Below are positions 7,425 through 15,571 of a stretch of 64,000 bases of DNA, piece after piece. The notes under the pieces were generated by a model, which worked only from the letters and a program-made list of their open reading frames with translations, did no database searches and was not told the DNA's origin. The first letter of the stretch is position 1. Each line of letters starts with the position of its first letter. Where the stretch lies: positions 186,001 to 250,000 of the forward strand of contig NZ_JAMQOP010000001.1 of NCBI RefSeq assembly GCF_031624495.1, given 5' to 3'. A program made the position numbers and the translations under genes. The stretch is from Halogeometricum sp. S1BR25-6. GTDB lineage: Archaea; Halobacteriota; Halobacteria; Halobacteriales; Haloferacaceae.

Positions 7425-8978
7425 CTACTCCAAGTAGCCGAGGTCGCGGAGGCGTTCCTGCGTCTCGTCGTCCATCTCGTCGACGGACTCGTCCGAGACG
7501 TCGGCGTCCAACGCGTCCGTCCACGCGCCGCCGACGTTCGACTCGAACGCCGAGAGCGCGGATTCGGTCTCGGCTATCGCCTCGTCGTCGCTCTCGGCGA
7601 CGTTCTCCGTCTCGCCGGGGTCCTCGTCGAGGCGGTAGGCCTCGTCGGGGATGCGGTCGATGCGGACGTACTTCGCGTCGGTGCGCCGCGCGGCGCGCAT
7701 CCGCGAGTAGAACCGCGAGTCCTCGGGGAGCGTGATGCCGGCGTCCGACGCTTTCTCCTCTAACTGCTTGAGTTCGACCACCGGACGGGAGTACTCCACG
7801 AACGCGTACTCGCCGTCCCGTACTCGCCCGGGGTCGTCGTTCGTCGTTTCGGCCCCCGCGTCCGCGAACTCGCGGTAGGACGCCGAGAGCAGCGACCGGG
7901 TGCGGTCGAGGGCGACGGCGTCGTCGCCGGCCGAGGCGGGGGTTCCGCCTTCGACGTTGAGGGCGTCGAGGACCGTGTGGTAGAGGTCGACCAGTTCGAC
8001 CTGGTCCTCGCGGCGCTCTTCCTCCAGAGCGGGGTGTTTCACCATCAGGGGAACGTTCACGAGAGGGTCGTACAGGCAGAACTCGTGACCGTACAGGTCG
8101 TGTTCGCCGTGGAGTTCGCCGTGGTCGGCGCAGACGACGACCATCGTGTCGTCCCATCTTTCGGTTTCCTTCAGCCAGTCGAACAGGCGGCCGAGTTGGT
8201 CGTCGATGTGGGCGATTTCGGCGTCGTACAGGCCGCGGATGGCCTCCCACTCGTCGTCGTCGATGTCGCGCGCGCCCGCGTTGTACTCCTTGGAGTTCTG
8301 ACAGACCTCCGCGGAGTCGACGCCGGGGGCGAACTCCTCGGCGAACTCCTCGGGCGGGTGGTACGGCAGGTGCGCGTCCATGAGATTGATGAACGCGAAC
8401 GACTCCTCGGAGGAGTCGATGAACTCCGCCGTCCGGTCGATGACAGCGGGCGTCTTCGAATCGGCGCCGCCGCCGCCCGCGAAGTACTCGTGGGCGGTGT
8501 TGCCGAGGCTGACGAGTTTGTCCGCGACGGCGCGGAGTGCCTCGTTGTCGTTCATCGTCTTCCAGGCCTTCGCCAGCGGTCCCGAGAGGAACTCGCCGGG
8601 CATCACCTCGAAGAAGTTGTCCTGGTCGTCGAAGCCGTCGGTCAGGTGGGTGTACGGCGTGATCCACGCGTTCGAGGAGTAGCAGGCGGTGTCGTAGCCC
8701 GCCGCCGAGAGCGTCTCCGCGAGCGTCGTCGCCCCCTCCAAGTAGGGGTTCTCCTGATCGGCGCCGTGGTGCGAGGGGTACATACCGGTGAACAGCGACG
8801 CGTGGACGGGCAGCGTCCACGGCGCCGGGGCGACCGCCTGCTCGAAGACAGTCGCCTCCTCGGCGAACGCGTCGAGGTTCGGCGTCGTCGGCCGGTCGTA
8901 CCCGTACGGCCCGAGGCGGTCCTTCCGCACCGTGTCCATCACGACGAAGAGAACGTTCTCGGGTGTCTCGGTGCTCAT
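7425..8978 (-). CDS. Sulfatase-like alkaline phosphatase superfamily enzyme
   Basis: The enzyme is 517 aa and cytoplasmic, with no signal peptide. The N-terminal metal-binding aspartate is in 'VLFVVMDTVRKDRLG' (Asp15). The conserved block 'PNLDAFAEEATVFEQAVA' leads into 'APWTLPVHASLFTG', where the position of the sulfatase formylglycine precursor (Cys or Ser in CxPSR) is Thr55. A second metal site is in 'VVCADHGELHGEHDLYGHE'. Threonine is the nucleophile in related phosphotransferases, so a phosphoester or phosphotransfer activity is as likely as sulfate ester hydrolysis. It stands alone, convergent with the SMR gene. The substrate is unknown. Confidence 0.82.
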   Translation of the reverse strand: MSTETPENVLFVVMDTVRKDRLGPYGYDRPTTPNLDAFAEEATVFEQAVAPAPWTLPVHASLFTGMYPSHHGADQENPYLEGATTLAETLSAAGYDTACYSSNAWITPYTHLTDGFDDQDNFFEVMPGEFLSGPLAKAWKTMNDNEALRAVADKLVSLGNTAHEYFAGGGGADSKTPAVIDRTAEFIDSSEESFAFINLMDAHLPYHPPEEFAEEFAPGVDSAEVCQNSKEYNAGARDIDDDEWEAIRGLYDAEIAHIDDQLGRLFDWLKETERWDDTMVVVCADHGELHGEHDLYGHEFCLYDPLVNVPLMVKHPALEEERREDQVELVDLYHTVLDALNVEGGTPASAGDDAVALDRTRSLLSASYREFADAGAETTNDDPGRVRDGEYAFVEYSRPVVELKQLEEKASDAGITLPEDSRFYSRMRAARRTDAKYVRIDRIPDEAYRLDEDPGETENVAESDDEAIAETESALSAFESNVGGAWTDALDADVSDESVDEMDDETQERLRDLGYLE

Positions 8979-9060
8979 ACTCGCCTCTCGGGGGGCGGGG
9001 ACGAAAGAGTCACGGGTTTCCGTTCGCCGCGCGAGGCGGCGAGAAAGAGGCTCTCGGCCG

Positions 9061-9423
9061 TTAGAAGGGCGCCTGCGGGCCTTCGTCGCTGCCGCCGTCG
9101 TCGGAACTCGACTCGCCGGGGAACGAGGGGGACATGCCGCCGTCGTGACCGCCGTCGCCGCCCATTCCGGTGTCGGCGTTGACCGTCTCGATTTCGGGAA
9201 TCTCTTTGACCATTCGGCTCTTGATGGCCTGAATCGTCATCGGGGAGATGCCGCACCCCGAGCAGGCGCCGCCGAGCATGATGGTGACCTCGCCGGTCTC
9301 GCGGTCGAGGTGCTGGATGGCGGCCGACCCGCCGTGCATCTGGATCTGCGGGAAGTTACGCCGCAGGAAGTTTGTCACGCGTTCTTTCAGGTCCTCGTCG
9401 GCGTTGGTCGCGTCCGTGCTCAT
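9061..9423 (-). CDS. NifU C-terminal-like (Nfu) iron-sulfur scaffold
   Basis: The protein is 120 aa. The Nfu domain covers about residues 10-90 and carries the cluster-binding CxxC at Cys54 and Cys57 in 'LGGACSGCGISPMT'. Such proteins bind a [4Fe-4S] cluster between two subunits and pass it to target enzymes. The tail (about residues 92-120) is low-complexity and rich in Gly, Asp and Ser, a halophilic extension. I chose the ATG at 9423; the longer upstream frame runs through the next gene's region and is spurious. SufS and an IscU-type scaffold are elsewhere in the window (about 37-39 kb away). Confidence 0.9.
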   Translation of the reverse strand: MSTDATNADEDLKERVTNFLRRNFPQIQMHGGSAAIQHLDRETGEVTIMLGGACSGCGISPMTIQAIKSRMVKEIPEIETVNADTGMGGDGGHDGGMSPSFPGESSSDDGGSDEGPQAPF

Positions 9424-9476
9424 GTCTCGCGATTCGGGACGGACCGGCTTAGGCCTTTGGTTCGTGGGGGTGCGAC

Positions 9477-9794
9477 TCACCCGCTCAGACCGAACACACG
9501 GCGGTGTTCGGCCCTTAACTCCTCGACGTAGCGTTCCAGCACGGCGTCCAGTTTCTCGTCGTCGACGACGACGCCCGTCAGTCGCTCCTCTGGGTTCTCG
9601 GGCAGGTCGATGCGGAACTCGCCGTCCTCGTACACGGGTTCGGACTCGTTCAGAATCTGCTGGTCGATGGCGTGGATGAGGTTCGAGTCGTACTCGTCGT
9701 TCATCGTGCTGAAGGCGTTCTTGTAGGCGCGCTGGAGTTCCGGAAAGTAGTGGACGTACTTGTCCTCGAACTTCTCGGGGTCGAACTCGGTCAT
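9477..9794 (-). CDS. DUF5783-like haloarchaeal protein
   Basis: The protein is 105 aa, acidic and soluble. The N-terminal 'KFEDKYVHYFPELQRAYKNA' is mostly helical, followed by a short beta-rich middle and a C-terminal helix. I recall this as the haloarchaea-specific family DUF5783. There are no cysteines or known catalytic motifs, and the function is unknown. A T-rich patch on the minus strand at about 9814-9823 lies near the leaderless TATA distance. Confidence 0.75.
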   Translation of the reverse strand: MTEFDPEKFEDKYVHYFPELQRAYKNAFSTMNDEYDSNLIHAIDQQILNESEPVYEDGEFRIDLPENPEERLTGVVVDDEKLDAVLERYVEELRAEHRRVFGLSG

Positions 9795-10560
9795 ACTCGT
9801 CTGTTCCCGTTCGAGAAGAAAAGTCGGACGGTCGGCGACGCGGCGCCGTCAGTTCTCGTCTGTCTTGCATTCTATATCGCGCTATGAAGTTTATCGACCT
9901 CTTCGACCGTCGAACGTGCACTCGGACTGACCGGGTCTCACACGGGCGCTTACCTCCGATTGCGTCCTTTCGCTCCCTTTGAAGTGCCCTATCGACTCCC
10001 GCTCACTTTCGTGTCACCGTCCGGTAAGTGTCTCTACCGTCGGGCCCCGCTACCGGCCTCTCAAATCCCTGCCGAGGCGCCGAGGCCTGAAGCGCTTCGG
10101 TGATGTAGTCGAGAGGCGAGTGCTCCGGGCTATCCGCGGACTCGCGAGTTCGTCCCTTCCTCGCTCCGATTCCGCCGGTTGCCAGCGCCGAGAACAGGTG
10201 CGACTCCGTCGTTCGACGCGCAACGTCGGAGGTGACGTCGTCTCGTGACCGAACAGCGGGCGGGTGCTCCGCGCCGACGTCTCCCCGCCGGGCCTGCCCG
10301 CCCGACTCCTTGGATTCGCCTTTCGGTCCTCCGCTTCCGGCGCTTACCGGGGTCTGCCTCTCGTCGTCGGCCTCGATTCCTCGATTCGAACGAAGCGCAC
10401 CGTTTCAGAGCGTCTTTCGACCGTCCCCGATTTGACCCTCTCCAGCGTATCTACCTCTGCGCAAACCACATACTGCTATACAAAATCGGTTCGAGCCTCG
10501 CGAGAACGGACGACGCTATCGCTACCGACGAAGTCGGCCGGTACGGACGGCGCCGCAGAA
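9795..10560. other. 766-base stretch with no recognised gene
   Basis: No frame here shows a protein with family resemblance or the acidic composition of the neighbours; the open frames that cross it are Arg-, Ser- and Pro-rich and look spurious. Base use is less GC-biased than in the coding regions, especially about 9860-10030 and 10400-10510. I see no tRNA, 5S, SRP RNA or RNase P core motifs on either strand. It could be decayed coding DNA, an unrecognised RNA gene, or a long regulatory region. Confidence 0.5.
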
Positions 10561-10965
10561 TCAGGGGAGCGACGACCCGTTCAGCGTCACCGACACCGAG
10601 TCGACGAACGCGTCGTCGTTGTCCGAGGCGGTGAGAGTGGCCGTCTGGCCCACGGGAAAGCGGGCGCCGCTCACGCTCGTCTGGCCGGGGTCGACCGTGT
10701 CCGTCCAGACGCTGGAGCCTTCGCTGTCGATGACGGCCACCTTCCTGACGTTCCGCTCCGTCGTCGCGGCGTCGGTGAGCGTCACCTTCACCACGGCTTT
10801 GTTCGCCGTCCACGACTCCGACAGCGAGAGGGAGTCGAACACGTCGGACTCGCCGACGCCGTCCGCGCTGAGCGAGAGATCTGTCGTCACGCAGCCGCCG
10901 AGCGAGGCGACGCCGACGGCCGAGAGGCCGGCGAGCAGCCGTCTACGCGTGTGCGAACCTTCCAT
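10561..10965 (-). CDS. Tat-exported lipoprotein, unknown function
   Basis: The protein is 134 aa. The N-terminus has a twin-arginine run (Arg7-Arg9) before a hydrophobic stretch, ending in a lipobox with Cys25 ('LGGCVTT'). It is therefore probably exported folded by Tat and lipid-anchored outside the membrane. The mature part is predicted beta-rich and resembles a single immunoglobulin-like fold ('KAVVKVTLTDAATTERNVRKV', 'SVWTDTVDPGQTSVSG'). The family is not recognised. It begins about 70 bases downstream of the RecJ-like gene's stop; the gap is too short to say whether it has its own promoter. Confidence 0.75.
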   Translation of the reverse strand: MEGSHTRRRLLAGLSAVGVASLGGCVTTDLSLSADGVGESDVFDSLSLSESWTANKAVVKVTLTDAATTERNVRKVAVIDSEGSSVWTDTVDPGQTSVSGARFPVGQTATLTASDNDDAFVDSVSVTLNGSSLP

Positions 10966-11035
10966 ATCTGTGGATCACGGCCGAACGACCGTACCGACAC
11001 TCCGCCCGCGGCGTGCTTAGGCGGTTCGGCCGTCG

Positions 11036-12472
11036 TTACGCTAACTGCTCGCCGACGAGGCGGTCGGCCTCCCGGACGAACGCCTCGCGGGCGTCCGCCG
11101 GGATGGTCGCGCCGGCGGCCACGTCGTGCCCGCCGCCGTCGCCGCCGACGGCGCGCGACGCCTCCCGCATCACCGCCGAGAGGTCGAGCCCCTGTCGAAC
11201 GAGGGCGTGCGTTCCGCGAGCGGACACCTTCACCTCCTCTGCCGACTTCTCGGCGAACGCGAGAATGGGAACGTCGCCGCGGATGCCCGCCGCGCCGACG
11301 GCCATCCCGGCGACGATGCCGACGATGGTCTCGCGGATGCGCGTCCCGGCGTCGAACCACTGGACGTTGTCCTCGACGGTGACGCCCTCGTTTTTCACCC
11401 ACTGGAGCCCCTCCGAGAGGTTCCGGCGGTGATTCCTGAGCAGTTTCCGCGCCCGGTCGAGTGCCTCGCCTCTGTCGCCGAGACAGACCGCCAGTCCCAC
11501 GTCCGCGCGTTCGTACCGCGCGGTGGCGTTGAGCAGGGTGGAGAACTCGCTCACGTCGCGGAGTTCGGTGCCCTCCTCCTCGTCCAACAGCGAGTAGGTC
11601 GTCCCGACGAGTTCGTCGATGCGCTTCGCGGGCACGCCCGAGGCGATGGCGCGGCGCATCAGCGCGCTTACCACCGTCTTCCGTTCGGCCATGGAGAGGT
11701 CGACCCACCGACGCCACTCGCCGTCCGATTTGAGGTCCAAATCGAGTTCCGAGAGGAACTGAATCGCCCCGTTCTGGTCGTTCGAGATGCCGGGGATGCG
11801 CACGTCGCTCGCGTACTCCAGGAACTTCGGGAGCGGACGCGTCTGCCGGCCGTAGATGGCGAGGTCCGTCGCCTCCTCCAGCACGCCCGCCGCCACGCCG
11901 TCGGCGACGATACCGGCGTTCGCGCCGCGCAACCCGCCCTGCGAGTTCTGCATGTCGCCGACGGCGCCGACGACGGCCAACGCCGCTAAGTCGCGGTTCG
12001 CACCCGGTTCGGACTCCAACGCCCGCGCGAGAACGTAACTCGCGCCCGCGCCGGACAGTTCCGAGGCGCCGTCGACGCCGAACCGAAGCGGGTTGAGGTG
12101 GAACTCGGTGTCCGCGTCGGCCGGTTGGTGGTGGTCGGCGATGACCGGGGAGAACTCGCCCGCCGTCTCGTGTTCGGCGATGATGTCCAACTGGCCGCTC
12201 CCGAAGTCGGTGAAGAGGACGGTGTCGTAGTCGGTGGCGGCGATTCGCGCTACCTCCGTCTCGTCCAGTTGCTTCGAGAAGACCGTCTCGAAGGGGATTC
12301 CGGCCCGTTCGAGGGCGGAAGCGGCGACGGCGGCGCTGGTCAGACCGTCGGCGTCGATGTGCGAGGCGAGGAGCACCTCGTCGGCCGCGCGCAACCGCGC
12401 CGCGCAGTCGGCGGCGTGGTCTCTCATCTCCGGTACCGGTGCCTCCGACTCCGCCACGCCGTCCGCGCTCAT
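11036..12472 (-). CDS. DHH-family single-stranded nuclease, RecJ/GAN-like
   Basis: The enzyme is 478 aa. The DHH domain motifs are His38-x-Asp40-x-Asp42 in 'SHIDADGLTSAAV', 'FTDFGSGQ', and 'VIADHHQP'. The C-terminal DHHA1 domain has 'GGDGGGHDVAAGATIP'. Archaeal homologues are RecJ-type or GINS-associated nucleases that degrade single-stranded DNA or RNA with manganese, in repair or Okazaki processing. Haloarchaea carry several paralogues, and I cannot tell which this is. The extended middle (about 190-400) is typical of the haloarchaeal forms. Confidence 0.85.
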   Translation of the reverse strand: MSADGVAESEAPVPEMRDHAADCAARLRAADEVLLASHIDADGLTSAAVAASALERAGIPFETVFSKQLDETEVARIAATDYDTVLFTDFGSGQLDIIAEHETAGEFSPVIADHHQPADADTEFHLNPLRFGVDGASELSGAGASYVLARALESEPGANRDLAALAVVGAVGDMQNSQGGLRGANAGIVADGVAAGVLEEATDLAIYGRQTRPLPKFLEYASDVRIPGISNDQNGAIQFLSELDLDLKSDGEWRRWVDLSMAERKTVVSALMRRAIASGVPAKRIDELVGTTYSLLDEEEGTELRDVSEFSTLLNATARYERADVGLAVCLGDRGEALDRARKLLRNHRRNLSEGLQWVKNEGVTVEDNVQWFDAGTRIRETIVGIVAGMAVGAAGIRGDVPILAFAEKSAEEVKVSARGTHALVRQGLDLSAVMREASRAVGGDGGGHDVAAGATIPADAREAFVREADRLVGEQLA

Positions 12473-12515
12473 ACCCTCGGCTTGCGCGCTCTCGGATTTA
12501 AAGCTGCGTCTCGCG

Positions 12516-12737
12516 CTACTCGACCGCGTCGGACCGACTTGGGTTCATCACGTAGTACACCACGGTGAACGCGATTCCCATCGCGGTCACCTAAAAGACG
12601 TCCAAATCGCCGAGCAGGGAGCTAATGGCGAGCGTAGCGGCGAATACGAAGGCACCGACGGTCAACGCGTACCTCGCGCGCGAGAGCTCTCGAACTCGTG
12701 CGTCGAGACGCCGGTATCGGTCGCGGAGGAGGGGAAT
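12516..12737 (-). pseudogene. Decayed small two-helix membrane protein gene
   Basis: Read on the minus strand from 12737, 74 codons give a protein like a common short haloarchaeal membrane family: 'LLRDRYRRLDARVRELSRARY', a membrane helix 'YALTVGAFVFAATLAIS', then after codon 48 a second helix ending 'TVVYYVMNPSRSDAVE'. Two lesions are visible. The expected initiation codon is ATT (12737-12735), with no ATG, GTG or TTG in frame between it and the end of the neighbouring MFS gene. An in-frame TAG lies at 12593-12591, where I recall relatives having a glutamine (CAG). The frame is otherwise intact, so the decay is recent. Confidence 0.6.
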
Positions 12738-12783
12738 CGCCCGGTCGTGGCCGACGGCGGGACAAAAAACTCCGCTCGAAGAC

Positions 12784-13968
12784 TCACACCCGCCGTCTGA
12801 CGACCAACAGAAGCACCGCACCGGTGACGGCCAGCGCGGTCACGAACGCCCACGCCGCGTCGTACCCCCACGCAGACTCGACGATGAGGCCGAACGCCGG
12901 CGGCGCGAGCAGTCCGCCGGTGTTCAGCCCCGTCTGCCCGCCCGCCGTCGCCGCGCCGATGTCGTCGTCCTCGACCACGCTGCTCAGACAGGAGTAGAAC
13001 ACGCCCGTCGACCCGTGGATGGTGACGCCGAGGCCGACGAACACCGCCGCGGTGAGGAGGAGGGAGTCCCCGCCGTTCACGAGGACGGCGAACAGCGCGG
13101 CGCCGCCGACCAGTTGCGCGAGGGCGACGGTGGCGGCGCCGCGCGCACCGCCGAGTCTGTCCGCGAGGGTCCCCGCGCCGATGCGCCCGACGCTCCCCGT
13201 CACCTGCGTCGCCGCGAGCACCGCGCCCGCGACGGCGGCGCCGGTGCCCACCACGTCCTGCACGTAGAGGACGGTGTAGCCGAGCATCGAGAAGATGGAC
13301 GCCCCGAGGAAGAAGCCCGCGGCGACCAGCGCAACGTAGGCGCGGTTCGACGCGAGGCCGCCCATCTCGGGCCACGTCACCTCGCCGCTGCCCGCCTTCC
13401 CGCGGTAGACGACGCCGAAGCCGACGGCGTAGACGCCCGCGAGGGCGGCGACGGCCCAGAATCCGACCTGCCACGCCGCTATCGCGGCGATGCCAGTGAT
13501 GAGAAGCGAGGAGACGCCGCTCCCGGCGGTGACGCCGACCTGTTTCAGCCCCATGGCGAGGTTCGCTCGGCCGGGGGGCGCGCCGGCGACGATGCCGCGG
13601 TTCGTCCCCGGCATCGCCGTCGAGTACGCCGCGCCGAGCAGCGCGCCCGCGAGGAGCAACAGCGCGTACGTCGGCGCCAGCGTCACGCCGACGGCGGCGA
13701 CGCCCAGTGCGAGCAGACCGACCGTCATCACGCGCTTCTCGCCGTAGCCGTCGACGGCGGCGCCGCTGGGAAACAGCGACACCGTGTAGCCGAGGAGCGC
13801 GGCGGTGAGGAACAGCCCCACCCGCGACTCCGAGACGCCGAACGTCTCGCGGACGAACCCCGTCGCGGCGAAGATGCTGTAGTAACAGAGGCTGGCGGCC
13901 GTCTGCCAGCCGGCGACGACGGCGACGCTTCGCCACGTCCCACCCTCGCTTCCCGTCGACTCGCTCAC
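12784..13968 (-). CDS. MFS transporter
   Basis: The protein is 394 aa with about 12 predicted membrane helices. The family motif between helices 2 and 3 is recognisable as 'GAAVDGYGEKRVM', and the middle loop has 'GTLADRLGGARGA'. The sequence resembles uncharacterised major-facilitator proteins of haloarchaea and bacteria; the substrate cannot be read from it. There is no linked regulator or biosynthetic partner. Its start lies 37 bases after the hemD stop on the same strand (hemD ends at 14006), so it may be read through from the hemC-cobA-hemD unit. Confidence 0.88.
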   Translation of the reverse strand: MSESTGSEGGTWRSVAVVAGWQTAASLCYYSIFAATGFVRETFGVSESRVGLFLTAALLGYTVSLFPSGAAVDGYGEKRVMTVGLLALGVAAVGVTLAPTYALLLLAGALLGAAYSTAMPGTNRGIVAGAPPGRANLAMGLKQVGVTAGSGVSSLLITGIAAIAAWQVGFWAVAALAGVYAVGFGVVYRGKAGSGEVTWPEMGGLASNRAYVALVAAGFFLGASIFSMLGYTVLYVQDVVGTGAAVAGAVLAATQVTGSVGRIGAGTLADRLGGARGAATVALAQLVGGAALFAVLVNGGDSLLLTAAVFVGLGVTIHGSTGVFYSCLSSVVEDDDIGAATAGGQTGLNTGGLLAPPAFGLIVESAWGYDAAWAFVTALAVTGAVLLLVVRRRV

Positions 13969-14005
13969 CGATATCCGCTCCGGGTCGTCGCGGCGGCCGT
14001 CGGGG

Positions 14006-14749
14006 TCACTCGCGGTACGTCGGCGCCGCCGCTTCCACCACGGCGCACGCCAGTTTCTCGAAGTCGGCGTTCTCGGGGACCACGTCGACCTCGATACCGT
14101 ACGACTCGGCCGTCTCTCGCGTCGGCGGGCCGATGACGCCGACGACAGCGCCGTTCAGACCCTCGATGGCTTCCTCGCGCACGCCCCGCGCTTCGGCCGC
14201 CGCGAGGAAGTTTTCCACGGTCAAGGAAGAACTGAAACAGACTCCTTCCAACTCCCCGCCGGCGGCCATCACCGTCGACTGCCCGGCGCCCTCGGGCGCG
14301 CTGAGTCGGTACAGCACCGTCTCGTACACCTCGGCGCCGGCCTCGCGCAGGCCGTCGAGGAGCACGCTGCTACCGTGGTCGCTCCGGGCGACTTCCACCG
14401 TCGCGCCCCCGACTTCGTCTCGAAGCCGTTCGACCAGTCCCGCGGAGGTGTATTCCTCGGGGACGATATCGACCGTCCACCCCGCGTCGCGGGCGTTCCC
14501 GGCCGTCGACGGGCCGATGCAGACCAGCGTCGCGTCGCCGGGTGACCACCCCGCCTCGGCGAGTAGTTCCACGCCCGTCTTGCTCGTCAGGACGACGTAC
14601 TCGCCCGCTTCGGGCGTCGCGCCCGTCGGTTCGACGGCGAGCATCGGGTCCGGCACCGGCGTCGCGCCGAGGGAGTCGAGCAGTTCGACGGCGTCGCGCA
14701 TCCGGTCGTCGTCCGGGCGGAAGACGGCCACGCGGACCTGCCGGCTCAC
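14006..14749 (-). CDS. hemD: Uroporphyrinogen-III synthase
   Basis: The enzyme closes and inverts hydroxymethylbilane to give uroporphyrinogen III. At 247 aa its length is normal. The family is poorly conserved, but the two-lobed pattern is clear: 'VVLTSKTGVELL', 'VCIGPSTAGNARDAGW', 'ARSDHGSSVLLDGLREAGAEV', then 'FSSSLTVENFL' and 'GVIGPPTRETAESYGIEVDVVPE'. The start ATG overlaps the cobA stop by four bases (ATGA). The order hemC-cobA-hemD gives the substrate of CobA and siroheme/cobalamin enzymes in one operon. Confidence 0.9.
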   Translation of the reverse strand: MSRQVRVAVFRPDDDRMRDAVELLDSLGATPVPDPMLAVEPTGATPEAGEYVVLTSKTGVELLAEAGWSPGDATLVCIGPSTAGNARDAGWTVDIVPEEYTSAGLVERLRDEVGGATVEVARSDHGSSVLLDGLREAGAEVYETVLYRLSAPEGAGQSTVMAAGGELEGVCFSSSLTVENFLAAAEARGVREEAIEGLNGAVVGVIGPPTRETAESYGIEVDVVPENADFEKLACAVVEAAAPTYRE

Positions 14750-15570
14750 TCGTCGTCACCCTCCGATTCGGCTCGTCCGTCGGCATCAGGGTCCCTACTT
14801 CCGTCCGCACCGGACTCGCCCGTCCGGTTCTCCAAGAACTCCACTACTCGCTCGCGCGTCCCGGCCACGTCGCCGATGACCGTGATTGCCGGCGGTTCTA
14901 TCTCCGACTCGTCGCGCACGGCGACGATGTCCTCCAAGGTCCCGGTGGCGACGCGCATCTCCGGCCGCGTCGCGCGTTCGACGAGGGCGACGGGCGTTTC
15001 GGGACTCTTCCCGGCGTCGAGGAGCGCCTTGGTGTAGTCGGGCAGGCCGCCGACGCCCATCAGGACGACGATGGTGCCGCCGGTGGCGGCCAACGCGTTC
15101 CAGTCGATGGCCGACTCCTCCTTCGTCGGGTCCTCGTGACCAGTGACGAACGAGACGGAAGAGGCGTACTCGCGATGGGTGACGGGGATGCCGGCCGTTC
15201 CCGGACCCGCGATGGCCGAGGTGATGCCGGGCACCACCTCGAACGGAATCTCCTCCGAAGCCAAGTGCTCCATCTCCTCGCCGCCGCGGCCGAACACGAA
15301 CGGGTCGCCGCCCTTCAGGCGCACGACGGTCTTGCCCTCGCGCGCGAGTTCCACCATCCGGCGGTTCGTGTACTCCTGCGGGGTCCACTCGCCGCCCGCG
15401 CGTTTACCGACGTCCTCCCGCTTCCCCTCGGGAATCGCGCCGAGAATCTCCGGGCCGGGGAGTTTGTCGTGCAGCACCACGTCGGCGGTTTCGAGCAGTC
15501 GCTTCGCCTTCACCGTCAGCAAGTCCGGGTCGCCCGGTCCGCTGCCGACGAGATAGACTTTCCCGACCAT
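14746..15570 (-). CDS. cobA: Uroporphyrinogen-III C-methyltransferase (SUMT)
   Basis: The enzyme uses two S-adenosylmethionine to methylate uroporphyrinogen III at C2 and C7, giving precorrin-2 for siroheme and cobalamin. The protein is 274 aa. Signature regions are 'VYLVGSGPGDPDLLTVKA' near the N-terminus and 'RLKGGDPFVFGRGGEEMEHL', then 'GITSAIAGPGTAGIPVTHRE'. The last 25 residues are an acidic tail rich in Asp and Glu with no family match. It starts one base after the hemC stop and overlaps hemD, so the three are one transcription unit. Confidence 0.95.
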   Translation of the reverse strand: MVGKVYLVGSGPGDPDLLTVKAKRLLETADVVLHDKLPGPEILGAIPEGKREDVGKRAGGEWTPQEYTNRRMVELAREGKTVVRLKGGDPFVFGRGGEEMEHLASEEIPFEVVPGITSAIAGPGTAGIPVTHREYASSVSFVTGHEDPTKEESAIDWNALAATGGTIVVLMGVGGLPDYTKALLDAGKSPETPVALVERATRPEMRVATGTLEDIVAVRDESEIEPPAITVIGDVAGTRERVVEFLENRTGESGADGSRDPDADGRAESEGDDE

Positions 15571-15571
15571 C

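Noticed and set aside
10375-10410. T-arm-like stem-loop on the minus strand (GTTCGAATC with a 5-bp stem)
   Set aside because: No acceptor stem, D-arm or anticodon arm can be fitted around it, so it is not a tRNA.
12591-12593. Recoding of the in-frame TAG (for example pyrrolysine)
   Set aside because: The start codon is also lost and there is no sign of pyl genes in the window; a nonsense mutation explains it more simply.
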